A stretch of DNA of 64,000 bases from Syntrophus sp964555065 (GTDB taxonomy: Bacteria > Desulfobacterota > Syntrophia > Syntrophales > Syntrophaceae): NCBI GenBank assembly GCA_964555065.1, contig CAZKRB010000003.1:1-64000 (forward strand), given 5' to 3'. This document shows positions 26,473 through 34,930 of this stretch, in pieces (the first letter of the stretch is position 1; each line of letters opens with the position of its first letter). Both the position numbers and the translations under genes were made by a program. Under the pieces are notes generated by a model. The model did no database searches and was not told the DNA's origin. It worked only from the letters and a program-made list of their open reading frames with translations.

Positions 26473-27665
26473 TGGGGATCTTCGATAAATTTCAAAATCT
26501 GGCTGAAACCCGACGGGCCCTGGAAAAGATCGGCAGCGCGTTTTTCAATGTGGTGATTGAGGAGGTCCTGTCCCCCACCGAAATCGTCATCCAGGGCCGC
26601 CGCGTGGTCCTTGCGGGAGGAAACAACTATCTGGGCCTGACCTTTCATGAAGAGTGCATCCGCGCGGCCTGCGAGGCAGCCCGGAAAGAAGGCACCGGCA
26701 CGACCGGTTCGCGGGTGGCCAACGGGACCTTTTCGGGCCACATGGCATTGGAGCGCGAATTGTCCGAGTTTTTCGGCCGCGGATATACAATCATCTTTTC
26801 GACGGGTTACGTTGCGTGCATGGCCACGCTGTCCACCCTTGTCGGCCGAGGGGAGGTCATTCTCCTGGACGCTGATTGTCATGCCAGCCTCTACGATGGC
26901 TGCCGGATGGGAGGGGCCGAGGTGATCCGTTTCCGTCACAATAACATCCCCGATCTGGAAAAACGTCTCCTCAGGCTGGAGAAACGAGAGACCAACGTAC
27001 TGATCGTCGTGGAAGGCCTGTACAGCATGATGGGGGACCGGGCGCCGCTTTCGGAGATCGCCGCTCTCAAGCGCCGCTATGGGGCCTACCTGCTCGTCGA
27101 TGAAGCGCATTCCCTGGGCGTTCTCGGAAAAACGGGGCGTGGACTGGCTGAAGAGGCCGGTGTCGAAGACAGCGTGGATTTCATCGTGGGGACCTTCAGC
27201 AAGAGCCTGGGGGCAACCGGCGGCTTCTGTACCAGCCGGGATCCGGGCCTCGATCTCCTTCGCTATGGAAGCCGTCCCTATCTCTTTACGGCGTCGTCCT
27301 CTCCTTCGGTCATCGCCTCAACCCGCGCGGCCTTGAGGATCCTGCGTTCAGAACCCGAGCGGAAAGAGCGGCTCTGGGATCATGCCCATCTGCTGTATTC
27401 GCGGCTGAAAGACCTGGACTTCAGCCTCGGACCGGCGCCGAGCCCCATCATCGCCATCCGCCTTGAAGATCCCCGGGAAACCGCGGAAATCTGGAAGGGG
27501 CTGCTGGAGATGGGAATCTATGTGAACATGGTGCTGCCGCCCGCCACTCCGACCGGGAAGCCGTTGCTGCGCTGCAGCCTGAGCGCCGCGCACACAAGGG
27601 AGGAGGTTGAAAAAATCGGTGATGCCTTTGCCCAGATCAAGGCAAAGCATCGAAACGATCGGTAG
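26472..27665 (+). CDS. spt: Serine palmitoyltransferase (PLP alpha-oxoamine synthase)
   Basis: A 397-residue enzyme condensing serine with an acyl thioester to 3-oxo-sphinganine, the first step of sphingolipid synthesis. The PLP lysine is K244 in TFSKSLGATGG. H137 (DADCHASLYDGC) and the VDEAHSLGV pair D210/H213 are in place. The opening MGIFDKF and the block GTGTTGSRVANG are close to what I recall of alphaproteobacterial Spt, more than BioF or Kbl. Because bacterial Spt is a soluble homodimer, no membrane helix is expected and none is seen. It overlaps the ACP stop codon. Confidence 0.88.
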   Translation: MGIFDKFQNLAETRRALEKIGSAFFNVVIEEVLSPTEIVIQGRRVVLAGGNNYLGLTFHEECIRAACEAARKEGTGTTGSRVANGTFSGHMALERELSEFFGRGYTIIFSTGYVACMATLSTLVGRGEVILLDADCHASLYDGCRMGGAEVIRFRHNNIPDLEKRLLRLEKRETNVLIVVEGLYSMMGDRAPLSEIAALKRRYGAYLLVDEAHSLGVLGKTGRGLAEEAGVEDSVDFIVGTFSKSLGATGGFCTSRDPGLDLLRYGSRPYLFTASSSPSVIASTRAALRILRSEPERKERLWDHAHLLYSRLKDLDFSLGPAPSPIIAIRLEDPRETAEIWKGLLEMGIYVNMVLPPATPTGKPLLRCSLSAAHTREEVEKIGDAFAQIKAKHRNDR

Positions 27666-29414
27666 ATGCGTTTAATCTTCACCTTTATCCGGCGCTATCC
27701 GGTCCAGAGCATGCTCACCCTGCTGGCCATGCTCTTTGCCGGCATCGCCGAAGGCTTCGGACTTTCCATGCTGTTGCCCATGCTGGGCATCGCCATGGAC
27801 CTTCCAGGCATTGCAAGCGGAGCGTCGCCCCATTCCAAATCCGCACTCGAAGGCGCCATTTCCGGATTTCTGGAAATCCTTGGGCTCACCCCCACCGTTA
27901 GTCTCCTGCTGTACATCTTCACCTTCAGCGTGATTTTGAAAGCGGCTCTGGTGCTCCTTGCCAATAAGCGGGTCGGATACATGGTTGCCCGGCTGACAAC
28001 GGATCTGCGCCTGGACCTCATCCGCGCCCTCTTTGCGACCCGCTGGGAGTATTATGTCCGCCAGCCCATCGGCCGTTTCACCAATGCGGTGGCCACAGAG
28101 GCCAAGCGATCGGCCGACGCCTATCTGCAGGGCATCCTGTTTCTGACCTTTCTCATGCACGCAGTCGTCTACGGGGTGTTGGCCCTGATGCTCGACTGGC
28201 AAGCCACCCTGATCACCCTGATCGCCGGGGCCGTCATCCTGTCCGCCCTTCGGCGCCTCGTCACCAAGGCAAAGAAGGCCGGCAAACGCCAGACCAAGCT
28301 TCTGAAATTCCTGATGTCGCTTTTAACCGACACCCTGCAATCCATCAAACCGCTCAAGGCGATGGCCCGTGAAGACATGGCCTATACCATGCTGCAGTCC
28401 AAAACGCAGAGCCTTAACAGGGCTCTGCAGAAACAGGTGTTCAGCAAAGAAGCGCTTCAGGCGTTGCAGGAACCCCTGATTACGCTCTTTTTCGCTTTCG
28501 GGATTTACGTGGCCTTGGTGCGCTGGCATCTACCCCTCGCCAGGGTCATCCTCATGGCCTTCATGCTGACCAAAATTCTCAAAACCCTGCAAAAAGCACA
28601 GAAAGAATATCAGAGCCTCATGATCGCCGAAAGCGCATACTGGTCCCTGTGGTCCAAGATTGAGGAGGCCCGGGAAGCGCAGGAATCCACGGCGGGAACG
28701 CTGCCGCCTTCTTTTTCCTCTTCCATCCGCCTGGAGGGAATCGCCTTTTCCTATGGGGAGCATTTTGTTCTGGATAACGCCTCCCTCTCTTTCCCCAAGG
28801 GCTCTTTTTCCGTGATTACAGGGGCCTCCGGTGCAGGAAAGACAACGATCGTGGACTTGATGACCGGACTTCTGACCCCACAGGACGGCGCGGTATGGAT
28901 CGACGATTGCCCCTTGACACAGATAGACCTGCGGGCCTGGCGCAAAATGATCGGCTATGTCCCTCAGGAAACGCTGCTTCTCCATGATTCGGTGCTGGTC
29001 AACGTCACCCTGGGCGCCCCTGAACTCTCGGAGCAGGATGCGGAGCGCGCCCTGCGTGAGGCGGGAGCCTGGGACTTTGTCACGCGGATGTCGGCAGGGA
29101 TCCACAGTGTCGTCGGTGAACGGGGAATGCGTCTTTCCGGCGGCCAGCGGCAGCGGATCACCATTGCCCGGGCATTGGTGCACCGGCCGCAACTGCTGAT
29201 CCTGGACGAGGCGACCAGCGCACTGGACCCGGTCAGTGAAGCGGAAATCTGCGCAACGTTGGGCGGACTGAAAGGAAAACTGACGATCGTGGCGATTACC
29301 CACCAAAAGGCCTTGTCCGATGCGGCGGACAGGGTATTCCGCCTGAGCGGCGGAAAGGCCCGGCTGGAAGAAAACGGCCTGGAGCAGGAGCAACCAGCCG
29401 CACCGTCCATTTGA
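27666..29414 (+). CDS. ABC transporter, MsbA-like half-transporter
   Basis: A 582-residue exporter half. The membrane domain (about 1-320) has six helices, including YPVQSMLTLLAMLFAGIAEG and LLYIFTFSVILKAALVLLA. The nucleotide-binding domain has Walker A TGASGAGKTTI near 393-403, signature RLSGGQRQRITIARAL near 495-510 and Walker B LLILDEATSALDP. It starts directly after the Spt stop codon (TAGATG), strongly suggesting that it flips the lipid made by this operon, as MsbA flips lipid A. Export of another amphiphile cannot be excluded. Confidence 0.9.
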   Translation: MRLIFTFIRRYPVQSMLTLLAMLFAGIAEGFGLSMLLPMLGIAMDLPGIASGASPHSKSALEGAISGFLEILGLTPTVSLLLYIFTFSVILKAALVLLANKRVGYMVARLTTDLRLDLIRALFATRWEYYVRQPIGRFTNAVATEAKRSADAYLQGILFLTFLMHAVVYGVLALMLDWQATLITLIAGAVILSALRRLVTKAKKAGKRQTKLLKFLMSLLTDTLQSIKPLKAMAREDMAYTMLQSKTQSLNRALQKQVFSKEALQALQEPLITLFFAFGIYVALVRWHLPLARVILMAFMLTKILKTLQKAQKEYQSLMIAESAYWSLWSKIEEAREAQESTAGTLPPSFSSSIRLEGIAFSYGEHFVLDNASLSFPKGSFSVITGASGAGKTTIVDLMTGLLTPQDGAVWIDDCPLTQIDLRAWRKMIGYVPQETLLLHDSVLVNVTLGAPELSEQDAERALREAGAWDFVTRMSAGIHSVVGERGMRLSGGQRQRITIARALVHRPQLLILDEATSALDPVSEAEICATLGGLKGKLTIVAITHQKALSDAADRVFRLSGGKARLEENGLEQEQPAAPSI

Positions 29415-29507
29415 AAGAAAAAGATGTCGGCTTTCAGCTGGAGTTCGCCGGCGCGGCGGCAAAACATGCCGGTCACGAATCGTTGATCGCGCAGGAAAGG
29501 GAGGTTT

Positions 29508-30704
29508 GTGTTGCGGGTTGGATTTCTCTTCAATCATTATTTCCCTCACCAGGTGCCTCATGCGGCGCCCTATGCCTTTGAACTATCCAGGCACTATCCG
29601 GACATAGAAGTCATTATTGCCTGCTCTTCCCGACAGGAGACGGATCTGACTCAGACCATCGGAGCGCTTTATCCGGGAAATCACTGCTCGTTCCAGAGAT
29701 TGACCATTCCCTGGTCTTACCGAATCACCGACCCGATTGTCTCCAAGTCGAAGTTTCGGCGCAAGAAGATCGTTCTTCGCCATAATCTCGATTTTTTCAG
29801 GAGTCTGGACGCCATCGTCTCGCCTGAACGCAACTGTATGCGCCTGCGGACGACTTACGGCCTGAAAGATCTCATCATGATCCACACCCGGCACGGTGCA
29901 GGGGACCGAGGTGGGGAGGGGGTGTTCGATGAGCGGTTACTGGCCTTTAATTTTCTCCTTCTGCCGGGGCAGAAGTATGTGGACCGGATTCATTCCCTGG
30001 GGCTGCTGCGGAAAGACTGCTTCGCCGTGACCGGCTATCCGAAATTCGAGGTCATCCGGGGCCTGAAAAGGAAAATTCCCCGACTATTCGACAATGAAAA
30101 CCCCATCGTGGTCTACAACCCCCATTTCGATCAGACCCAATCCTCCTGGAGTCCCATGGGAACGCAGGTTCTGGAATATTTTTTTAAAAGCAGGGAGTTC
30201 AATCTGATCTTTGCACCCCACGTGGTGCTCTTTAAAAGAAGAAAACGCCATGGCGCATCCCTGCCCTGGAAATACCGTTGGGCGCCGAATATCCACATTG
30301 ACACGGGCAGCAGCGCTTCCATCGATATGACCTATATGCTGGCAGCCGACATCTATCTCGGTGACGTGAGCAGCCAGATCTACGAATTTCTGCTGGAACC
30401 TCGCCCCTGTATCTTTCTTAACGGTCACCATATCGCCTGGCAGGACAATCCGGCCTATTACCACTGGAGTCTGGGACAGGTCGTTGAAAACATTGACACG
30501 GAGCTCGAGCAGGCACTGAAACAGGCCTTTACGACCCATCCTCAGTATCTGGAAAGGCAGCAGAGGGCCTTTACCTACACCTTTTACAATGAGCCGGGAA
30601 CCACGGCGGCGGAAAGAGGAGCAAAAGCCATCGCCGAATTCCTTTACCTGCAGACCGGGAGTTTTTCCCCTGATCAGAGCAGGACAACCATCGGAGGTTG
30701 TTGA
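29508..30704 (+). CDS. CDP-glycerol glycerophosphotransferase-like head-group enzyme
   Basis: A 398-residue GT-B-like protein. The C-terminal half has VVYNPHFDQTQ, FAPHVVLFKRRK, ADIYLGDVSSQIYEFLLEPR and PCIFLNGH, resembling the TagB/TagF CDP-glycerol transferase fold, where a GDVSS-type motif binds the phosphate donor. No membrane helix is seen. Within a sphingolipid locus it may add a glycerol-phosphate or similar group to the ceramide. Caulobacter makes ceramide phosphoglycerate with a comparable gene set. GTG 29508 and TTG 29511 are both possible starts behind GGGAGG. Confidence 0.65.
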   Translation: MLRVGFLFNHYFPHQVPHAAPYAFELSRHYPDIEVIIACSSRQETDLTQTIGALYPGNHCSFQRLTIPWSYRITDPIVSKSKFRRKKIVLRHNLDFFRSLDAIVSPERNCMRLRTTYGLKDLIMIHTRHGAGDRGGEGVFDERLLAFNFLLLPGQKYVDRIHSLGLLRKDCFAVTGYPKFEVIRGLKRKIPRLFDNENPIVVYNPHFDQTQSSWSPMGTQVLEYFFKSREFNLIFAPHVVLFKRRKRHGASLPWKYRWAPNIHIDTGSSASIDMTYMLAADIYLGDVSSQIYEFLLEPRPCIFLNGHHIAWQDNPAYYHWSLGQVVENIDTELEQALKQAFTTHPQYLERQQRAFTYTFYNEPGTTAAERGAKAIAEFLYLQTGSFSPDQSRTTIGGC

Positions 30705-31459
30705 TGAAAGCAATCATTCTAAGCGCCGGCCAGGGGAAGCGGTTGCTGCCGCTGACGGCCGAGACCCCGAAATGCCTCCTGCCGATTTGCGGAACGACAT
30801 TGATCGAATGGCAGATTGACACACTTCACGAATGTGGAATTGACGAAATTACGGTTGTAACAGGCTATCGTTCGGAAAAGGTCGATGGAGTCCTAAAGCG
30901 GTCTTATGGTCCTGGGCGGCTCAGAACCCTTTACAATCCGGACTATGCGACAACGGATAACCTGGTGAGCTGCGGCGTGGCGAGCGGGGAAATGAATGAA
31001 AATTTCCTCCTCCTCAACGGCGACACCCTCTTTGAGACCGCCGTGCTGACGCGTCTTCTGCAATCTCCTGATCGCCCGGTTACGGTTGCCGTGGATCATA
31101 AAGACCGGTATGACGCCGATGACATGAAGGTGGAAATGGAAGGCCGCCGGCTTGTCAGAATCGGGAAGGACATCGCCCAGGAGAAGGCTCAGGGAGAATC
31201 CATCGGGATGATCCTCTTTCGTGGGGAGGGCCCGCTGTTATTCCGCATTACCCTGGAAGAGATTTTGAACGACCCGCGAGCCGTCAGAAAATGGTACCTG
31301 TCCGTGATTGATAAAATGGCCCAGGTCATGCCGGTATGGACCTGTTCCATAGCCGGATTGAAGTGGTGCGAGGTGGATTATCTCACGGATCTCAAAAAAG
31401 CGGAGGAGCTTCTTTCCGTCTATGCTCCCGAAGGAGGCTCTTCAGCCCGGCGGGGCTGA
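30704..31459 (+). CDS. Nucleotidyltransferase (phosphocholine cytidylyltransferase-like)
   Basis: A 251-residue GT-A-type nucleotidyltransferase. The signature KAIILSAGQGKRLLPLTAE opens the protein, PKCLLPICGTTLIEWQ follows, and LLNGDTLFE and WCEVDYLTDLKKAEELL carry the metal-binding aspartates. Close relatives make CDP-choline, CDP-ethanolamine or CMP-phosphonates, so it may supply an activated head group. ATG 30704 overlaps the previous stop codon (TGATG) and has GGAGG upstream. A 9-bp hairpin (31440-31461) overlaps its stop region. Confidence 0.8.
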   Translation: MKAIILSAGQGKRLLPLTAETPKCLLPICGTTLIEWQIDTLHECGIDEITVVTGYRSEKVDGVLKRSYGPGRLRTLYNPDYATTDNLVSCGVASGEMNENFLLLNGDTLFETAVLTRLLQSPDRPVTVAVDHKDRYDADDMKVEMEGRRLVRIGKDIAQEKAQGESIGMILFRGEGPLLFRITLEEILNDPRAVRKWYLSVIDKMAQVMPVWTCSIAGLKWCEVDYLTDLKKAEELLSVYAPEGGSSARRG

Positions 31460-31552
31460 AGCATTGCCCGGTTTAACGAACGGGCCTTTCTTCCCGCCCA
31501 TCCGTTATCGGGAAGCATTCCATACAACCCGCCTCTTCTGAAGGGATGGCAC

Positions 31553-32629
31553 GTGATTATCGACCGTTACATCATCCGTGAAATAGCCAGGCCCACCGTG
31601 ATGATCTGCACCTCGCTCGTGGGCATTTTCGGATGCTATATCGCCACCCGGTACCTCGAAGATTCCGTTCAGGGGCAGATTCCGGGTTCCATGGTCATCC
31701 TTCTGATCCTGCTTCGAATCGCCATTGCCATGGAGGTCCTGCTGCCGACGACTCTGTATCTGTCGGTTATGATTGCCTTCGGCCGCCTTTACAGGGATTC
31801 CGAAATGACCGGCCTGTTTGCCTGCGGTATCCGCATGTCCCGTATCCTGAGGCCCGTCGTCTTTGTTGCCATCACAGTGGGTTTGATCGTGGCCTGTTTT
31901 TCCCTGTACATTCGCCCTTGGGCCTGGAATCAGTTTTTTGCCATGAAGGCCCGGGCGGAAGTCAATTTTGATATGACCCGGATGAAAGGCGGCAATTTTT
32001 ACGAAATCGAGGGCGGCAGGACCGTCATTTTTGCCGAACAGGTCGATAACCGCACCCAGCAGGCCCGGCATGTCTTCATGCAGATCAACCGCCCCGGAAA
32101 AATGCAGATTATCTACTCCCGGGAAGCCAGCCAGGTCTCGCAGGATGCGGCCCAGCAACCCATTCTGATCCTCAAAGACGGCCATTCCTATGAGTTTACC
32201 GATGCCGAAAAGGAATCTGAAATTTTACAGTTCGGATCCTTAGCCCTCCCCCTGGCATCCAAAGACAGCATGCCCTCGGAACAGAAGGTGAAAGCCGTTT
32301 CATCGGAACAGTTGCTTTCCTCGCGCGATCCGGAAGAAATCGCCGAATTGCAGTGGAGGCTTACCACTCCCCTTTCAACGCTCCTGCTCGCCCTCCTTGG
32401 CGTACCGCTGAGTCGATCCTCTCCTCGACAGGGGAAATACGCCAAAGTGCCTCTGGGGATTCTCGTTTTTGCCGTGTACTACAATCTGAACGCAATGACC
32501 AAGAAATGGATCGGGCAGGGAATCGTGGGCAGCATCCCCGGACTCTGGTGGATTCAGGTACTTCTGGCCGCCCTGCTGCTGATCTTTTTGTGGCGGCCGC
32601 CCCTGCTGTTTCGGCGGTGGAGCAGATAA
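31553..32629 (+). CDS. lptF: LptF-type permease (YjgP/YjgQ family)
   Basis: A 358-residue inner-membrane protein with helices near 10-30, 50-75, 100-120 and three near the C-terminus (LSTLLLALLGVPLSRS; LGILVFAVYYNLNAM; LWWIQVLLAALLLIFLW). A periplasmic beta-jellyroll domain lies between. It forms the lipid-extracting complex with LptG and an LptB ATPase that lifts lipopolysaccharide from the inner membrane. The start is GTG 31553. It is the first of a pair inside a lipid locus and so could serve the local lipid, or be the general LPS system placed here by chance. Confidence 0.85.
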   Translation: MIIDRYIIREIARPTVMICTSLVGIFGCYIATRYLEDSVQGQIPGSMVILLILLRIAIAMEVLLPTTLYLSVMIAFGRLYRDSEMTGLFACGIRMSRILRPVVFVAITVGLIVACFSLYIRPWAWNQFFAMKARAEVNFDMTRMKGGNFYEIEGGRTVIFAEQVDNRTQQARHVFMQINRPGKMQIIYSREASQVSQDAAQQPILILKDGHSYEFTDAEKESEILQFGSLALPLASKDSMPSEQKVKAVSSEQLLSSRDPEEIAELQWRLTTPLSTLLLALLGVPLSRSSPRQGKYAKVPLGILVFAVYYNLNAMTKKWIGQGIVGSIPGLWWIQVLLAALLLIFLWRPPLLFRRWSR

Positions 32630-32647
32630 ACCGGTGCAGGATAAGGG

Positions 32648-33715
32648 ATGAAACGACTGGATTTCTATATAGGAAGCACACTTTTAAAGTGTTTTTTGCT
32701 CGTCCTTTCTATCCTGGCCGCGCTTTTCAGCTTCATTGAATTTTTGTCGCAACTGGATGATGTCGGAAAGGGTCTGTATGGGCTGGGAAATGCCGCTCTC
32801 TTTGTTCTTTTTACCCTGCCGAAATGCATGATTGATCTGATGCCCGTCAGTGCCATGTTGAGCGGCGTCATCGCCCTTGGGCTGCATTCCGACCACGGGG
32901 AACTGATTGCCATGCAGGCTGCGGGAATTTCGACACCGAGGATCTGCGCCCCCGTGTTCGCAGCCGTTATGCTGATCGTTCTTGCCTTCGGGATCATGGC
33001 CGAAACGATCATGCCGGAGATGGAGCAGGCGGCAAGAAGATCCCGCGCGCAGGCGATCTATGGAGCGAGTGTCAATCTGACCAAACAGGGATTCTGGACG
33101 CGCCGGCAAAATTCATACATCCATGTGCATAAAATATCCAGCCAAGGCGTTACGGCCGGTGTGGATATTTTCGAATTCGATCCGGAAGGCCGTTTAAAGA
33201 GCTTCACCCATGCCCGGAGCGCCAATATCCTGGACAGCAGACGGTGGACCTTGAATGAAATAACACAAAAGGTGTTGACAGACCAAGGGATTGCCATCCG
33301 GAAGAAACCGACGGGGGCCATGGACTCGTTCTTAAGCCTCGATCAGGTCGCGGTCCTGGAATCTCCCCCTTCCAGCCTGTCGACCCCCGACTTGATGGAT
33401 TATATAAAAGCCCTGCAGAACAGCGGACAGGATGCCAGTCCATATCGGCTGACCCTCTGGCGAAAAATCGGCATTCCCTTGACCACAGGGGCGATGGTCC
33501 TCTTTTCACTTACCTTTGTCTTCGGTGCCGATCGCAGGAACGGCGCCGGCCGCCGGATTACCCTGGCTGCGCTGTCTGGATTTGCGCTCTATTTTACCGA
33601 TCAGGTGGTCATGCACCTGGGTCTGCTGTTAAATCTCAGCCCCCTTTTGACGGCGATGATTCCCGCCGCCTTGACATCCGCCCTTGCCGCCTGGCGCCTG
33701 CGCGCCCTTGCCTGA
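32648..33715 (+). CDS. lptG: LptG-type permease (YjgP/YjgQ family)
   Basis: A 355-residue partner of the preceding protein, 18 bases downstream. It has the typical opening FYIGSTLLKCFLLVLSILAA, further helices near 55-75 and 95-115 and three C-terminal helices (LTTGAMVLFSLTFVFGADRR; LAALSGFALYFTDQVV). The middle is a periplasmic jellyroll (about 130-250). No lptB, lptA or lptC gene lies in the window, so the ATPase must come from elsewhere. Confidence 0.85.
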   Translation: MKRLDFYIGSTLLKCFLLVLSILAALFSFIEFLSQLDDVGKGLYGLGNAALFVLFTLPKCMIDLMPVSAMLSGVIALGLHSDHGELIAMQAAGISTPRICAPVFAAVMLIVLAFGIMAETIMPEMEQAARRSRAQAIYGASVNLTKQGFWTRRQNSYIHVHKISSQGVTAGVDIFEFDPEGRLKSFTHARSANILDSRRWTLNEITQKVLTDQGIAIRKKPTGAMDSFLSLDQVAVLESPPSSLSTPDLMDYIKALQNSGQDASPYRLTLWRKIGIPLTTGAMVLFSLTFVFGADRRNGAGRRITLAALSGFALYFTDQVVMHLGLLLNLSPLLTAMIPAALTSALAAWRLRALA

Positions 33716-33728
33716 TACGGTATCCATC

Positions 33729-34760
33729 TCAGAAATCGCGTCGCGATGATTGTGTTTGCCGGGCGGGTAACCGGTAATGCCGCTCTTCCCCGGGAATAAA
33801 GCGAAGGGTATCCGGGCAATAGAACCGCCGGGCAATGCGGATATCCCAGGCATTTTTCGAAACCGTGAGGGTATGGAGATAGTAACAGGCACGGCGATGC
33901 TCCGCGGGGTTCGCCGAGGAAGCCGACGTCGCCCCCGCTACCAGAGTCCGGCCTGACGGGGTGTCGAGCTTCCGGAGCACAGCCTGATGGACATGCCCGT
34001 GAAGGATGAGTTCAGCCCCGCAACGTTCGACCAGCCGGCTTAGTGAACGCCCATCCGTCAGGCTTCTGCGCCGGCTTTCCATACCGGGCAGGGGCGGATG
34101 ATGGATGGCCAGGACACGGAACAGACCCCGGGCCGCAGTCTGTTGAAGGATCGTCTCCAGTCTGCTCAATTGGGGTTCGCCCATGGCGCCGACGGCCAGG
34201 TGCGGCGCGCTGGGAAGGGCGGAACAGATCCCGATGAGTGCGATCGGCCCCCGGACCCGCAGGGTCGGGAACAGATCATCAAAGCCGCTTATCCGCACGC
34301 CGGAACAGCCGGGTTCGTCCGACGCCATGTACTCCAGCCACAGAGCAAAGGTCTCCTTCCAGTCTGAACGGACATAAGTGTCATGGTTTCCGGGAACAAC
34401 GGTAACCGAATCCGGCGACCCAAGCGTCTGCAGCCACTTTCGGGCCCGTTCGAATTCCCCTGGCAGACCCAGATGCGTCAGGTCGCCGGTCACGGCAATA
34501 TGATCCGGACCGGCAATCTTGAGGTCTTCCTGCAGGAGGGAGAGGATTTCTCCCTGGTGCACTCGCTGTCTGAACAGTCGCCATTTCAGGTAGCCCAGCA
34601 GTCGTTTGTTGAGAAGATCGCGTTTCCTGACAGGGCGAAGAATCGCAAGGTGCGGGTCGGAGAGATGGGCAAGAACGAACGGTTCCGCCGCCCTGCCCCC
34701 CCCCAGGGGATCGTTGCCATGGCGGCGAGGAGCTCCGCCACCGGAAGAAATCACTGTCAT
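33729..34760 (-). CDS. Calcineurin-like metallophosphoesterase
   Basis: A 343-residue phosphoesterase with the complete metal motif set: LSDPHL near 34, VTGDLTHLG near 90, PGNHDTY near 122, AIHHPP near 217 and LHGHVHQ near 254. The first 27 residues are a poorly conserved extension. Relatives include CpdA, LpxH and UDP-lipid phosphohydrolases. It is on the minus strand inside the lipid locus and is transcribed away from the promoter at 34812. It could hydrolyse a phospho- or CDP-lipid of this pathway, but this is inference. Confidence 0.85.
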   Translation of the reverse strand: MTVISSGGGAPRRHGNDPLGGGRAAEPFVLAHLSDPHLAILRPVRKRDLLNKRLLGYLKWRLFRQRVHQGEILSLLQEDLKIAGPDHIAVTGDLTHLGLPGEFERARKWLQTLGSPDSVTVVPGNHDTYVRSDWKETFALWLEYMASDEPGCSGVRISGFDDLFPTLRVRGPIALIGICSALPSAPHLAVGAMGEPQLSRLETILQQTAARGLFRVLAIHHPPLPGMESRRRSLTDGRSLSRLVERCGAELILHGHVHQAVLRKLDTPSGRTLVAGATSASSANPAEHRRACYYLHTLTVSKNAWDIRIARRFYCPDTLRFIPGEERHYRLPARQTQSSRRDF

Positions 34761-34811
34761 GCCGGGCCTATAAAAAATTAGCGTCTTTTTGTAAAGGCCT
34801 TTTATCGGTTG

Positions 34812-34840
34812 TTGACATACTCTGGAATACTCTGCTAGAT
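34812..34840 (+). promoter_or_regulatory. Sigma-70-type promoter of the second lipid operon
   Basis: TTGACA at 34812-34817 and CTAGAT at 34835-34840 are separated by 17 bases. It lies 90 bases before the CDP-alcohol phosphatidyltransferase gene and divergent from the metallophosphoesterase. Confidence 0.6.
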
Positions 34841-34930
34841 TGGCGGCCCGACGGAGATCGCTCTACGGGAGGGGACAGCGGGATTCCCTTTGGACTGCGA
34901 TCCTCTCCAATATAGAAAGTATGGAAAGTT

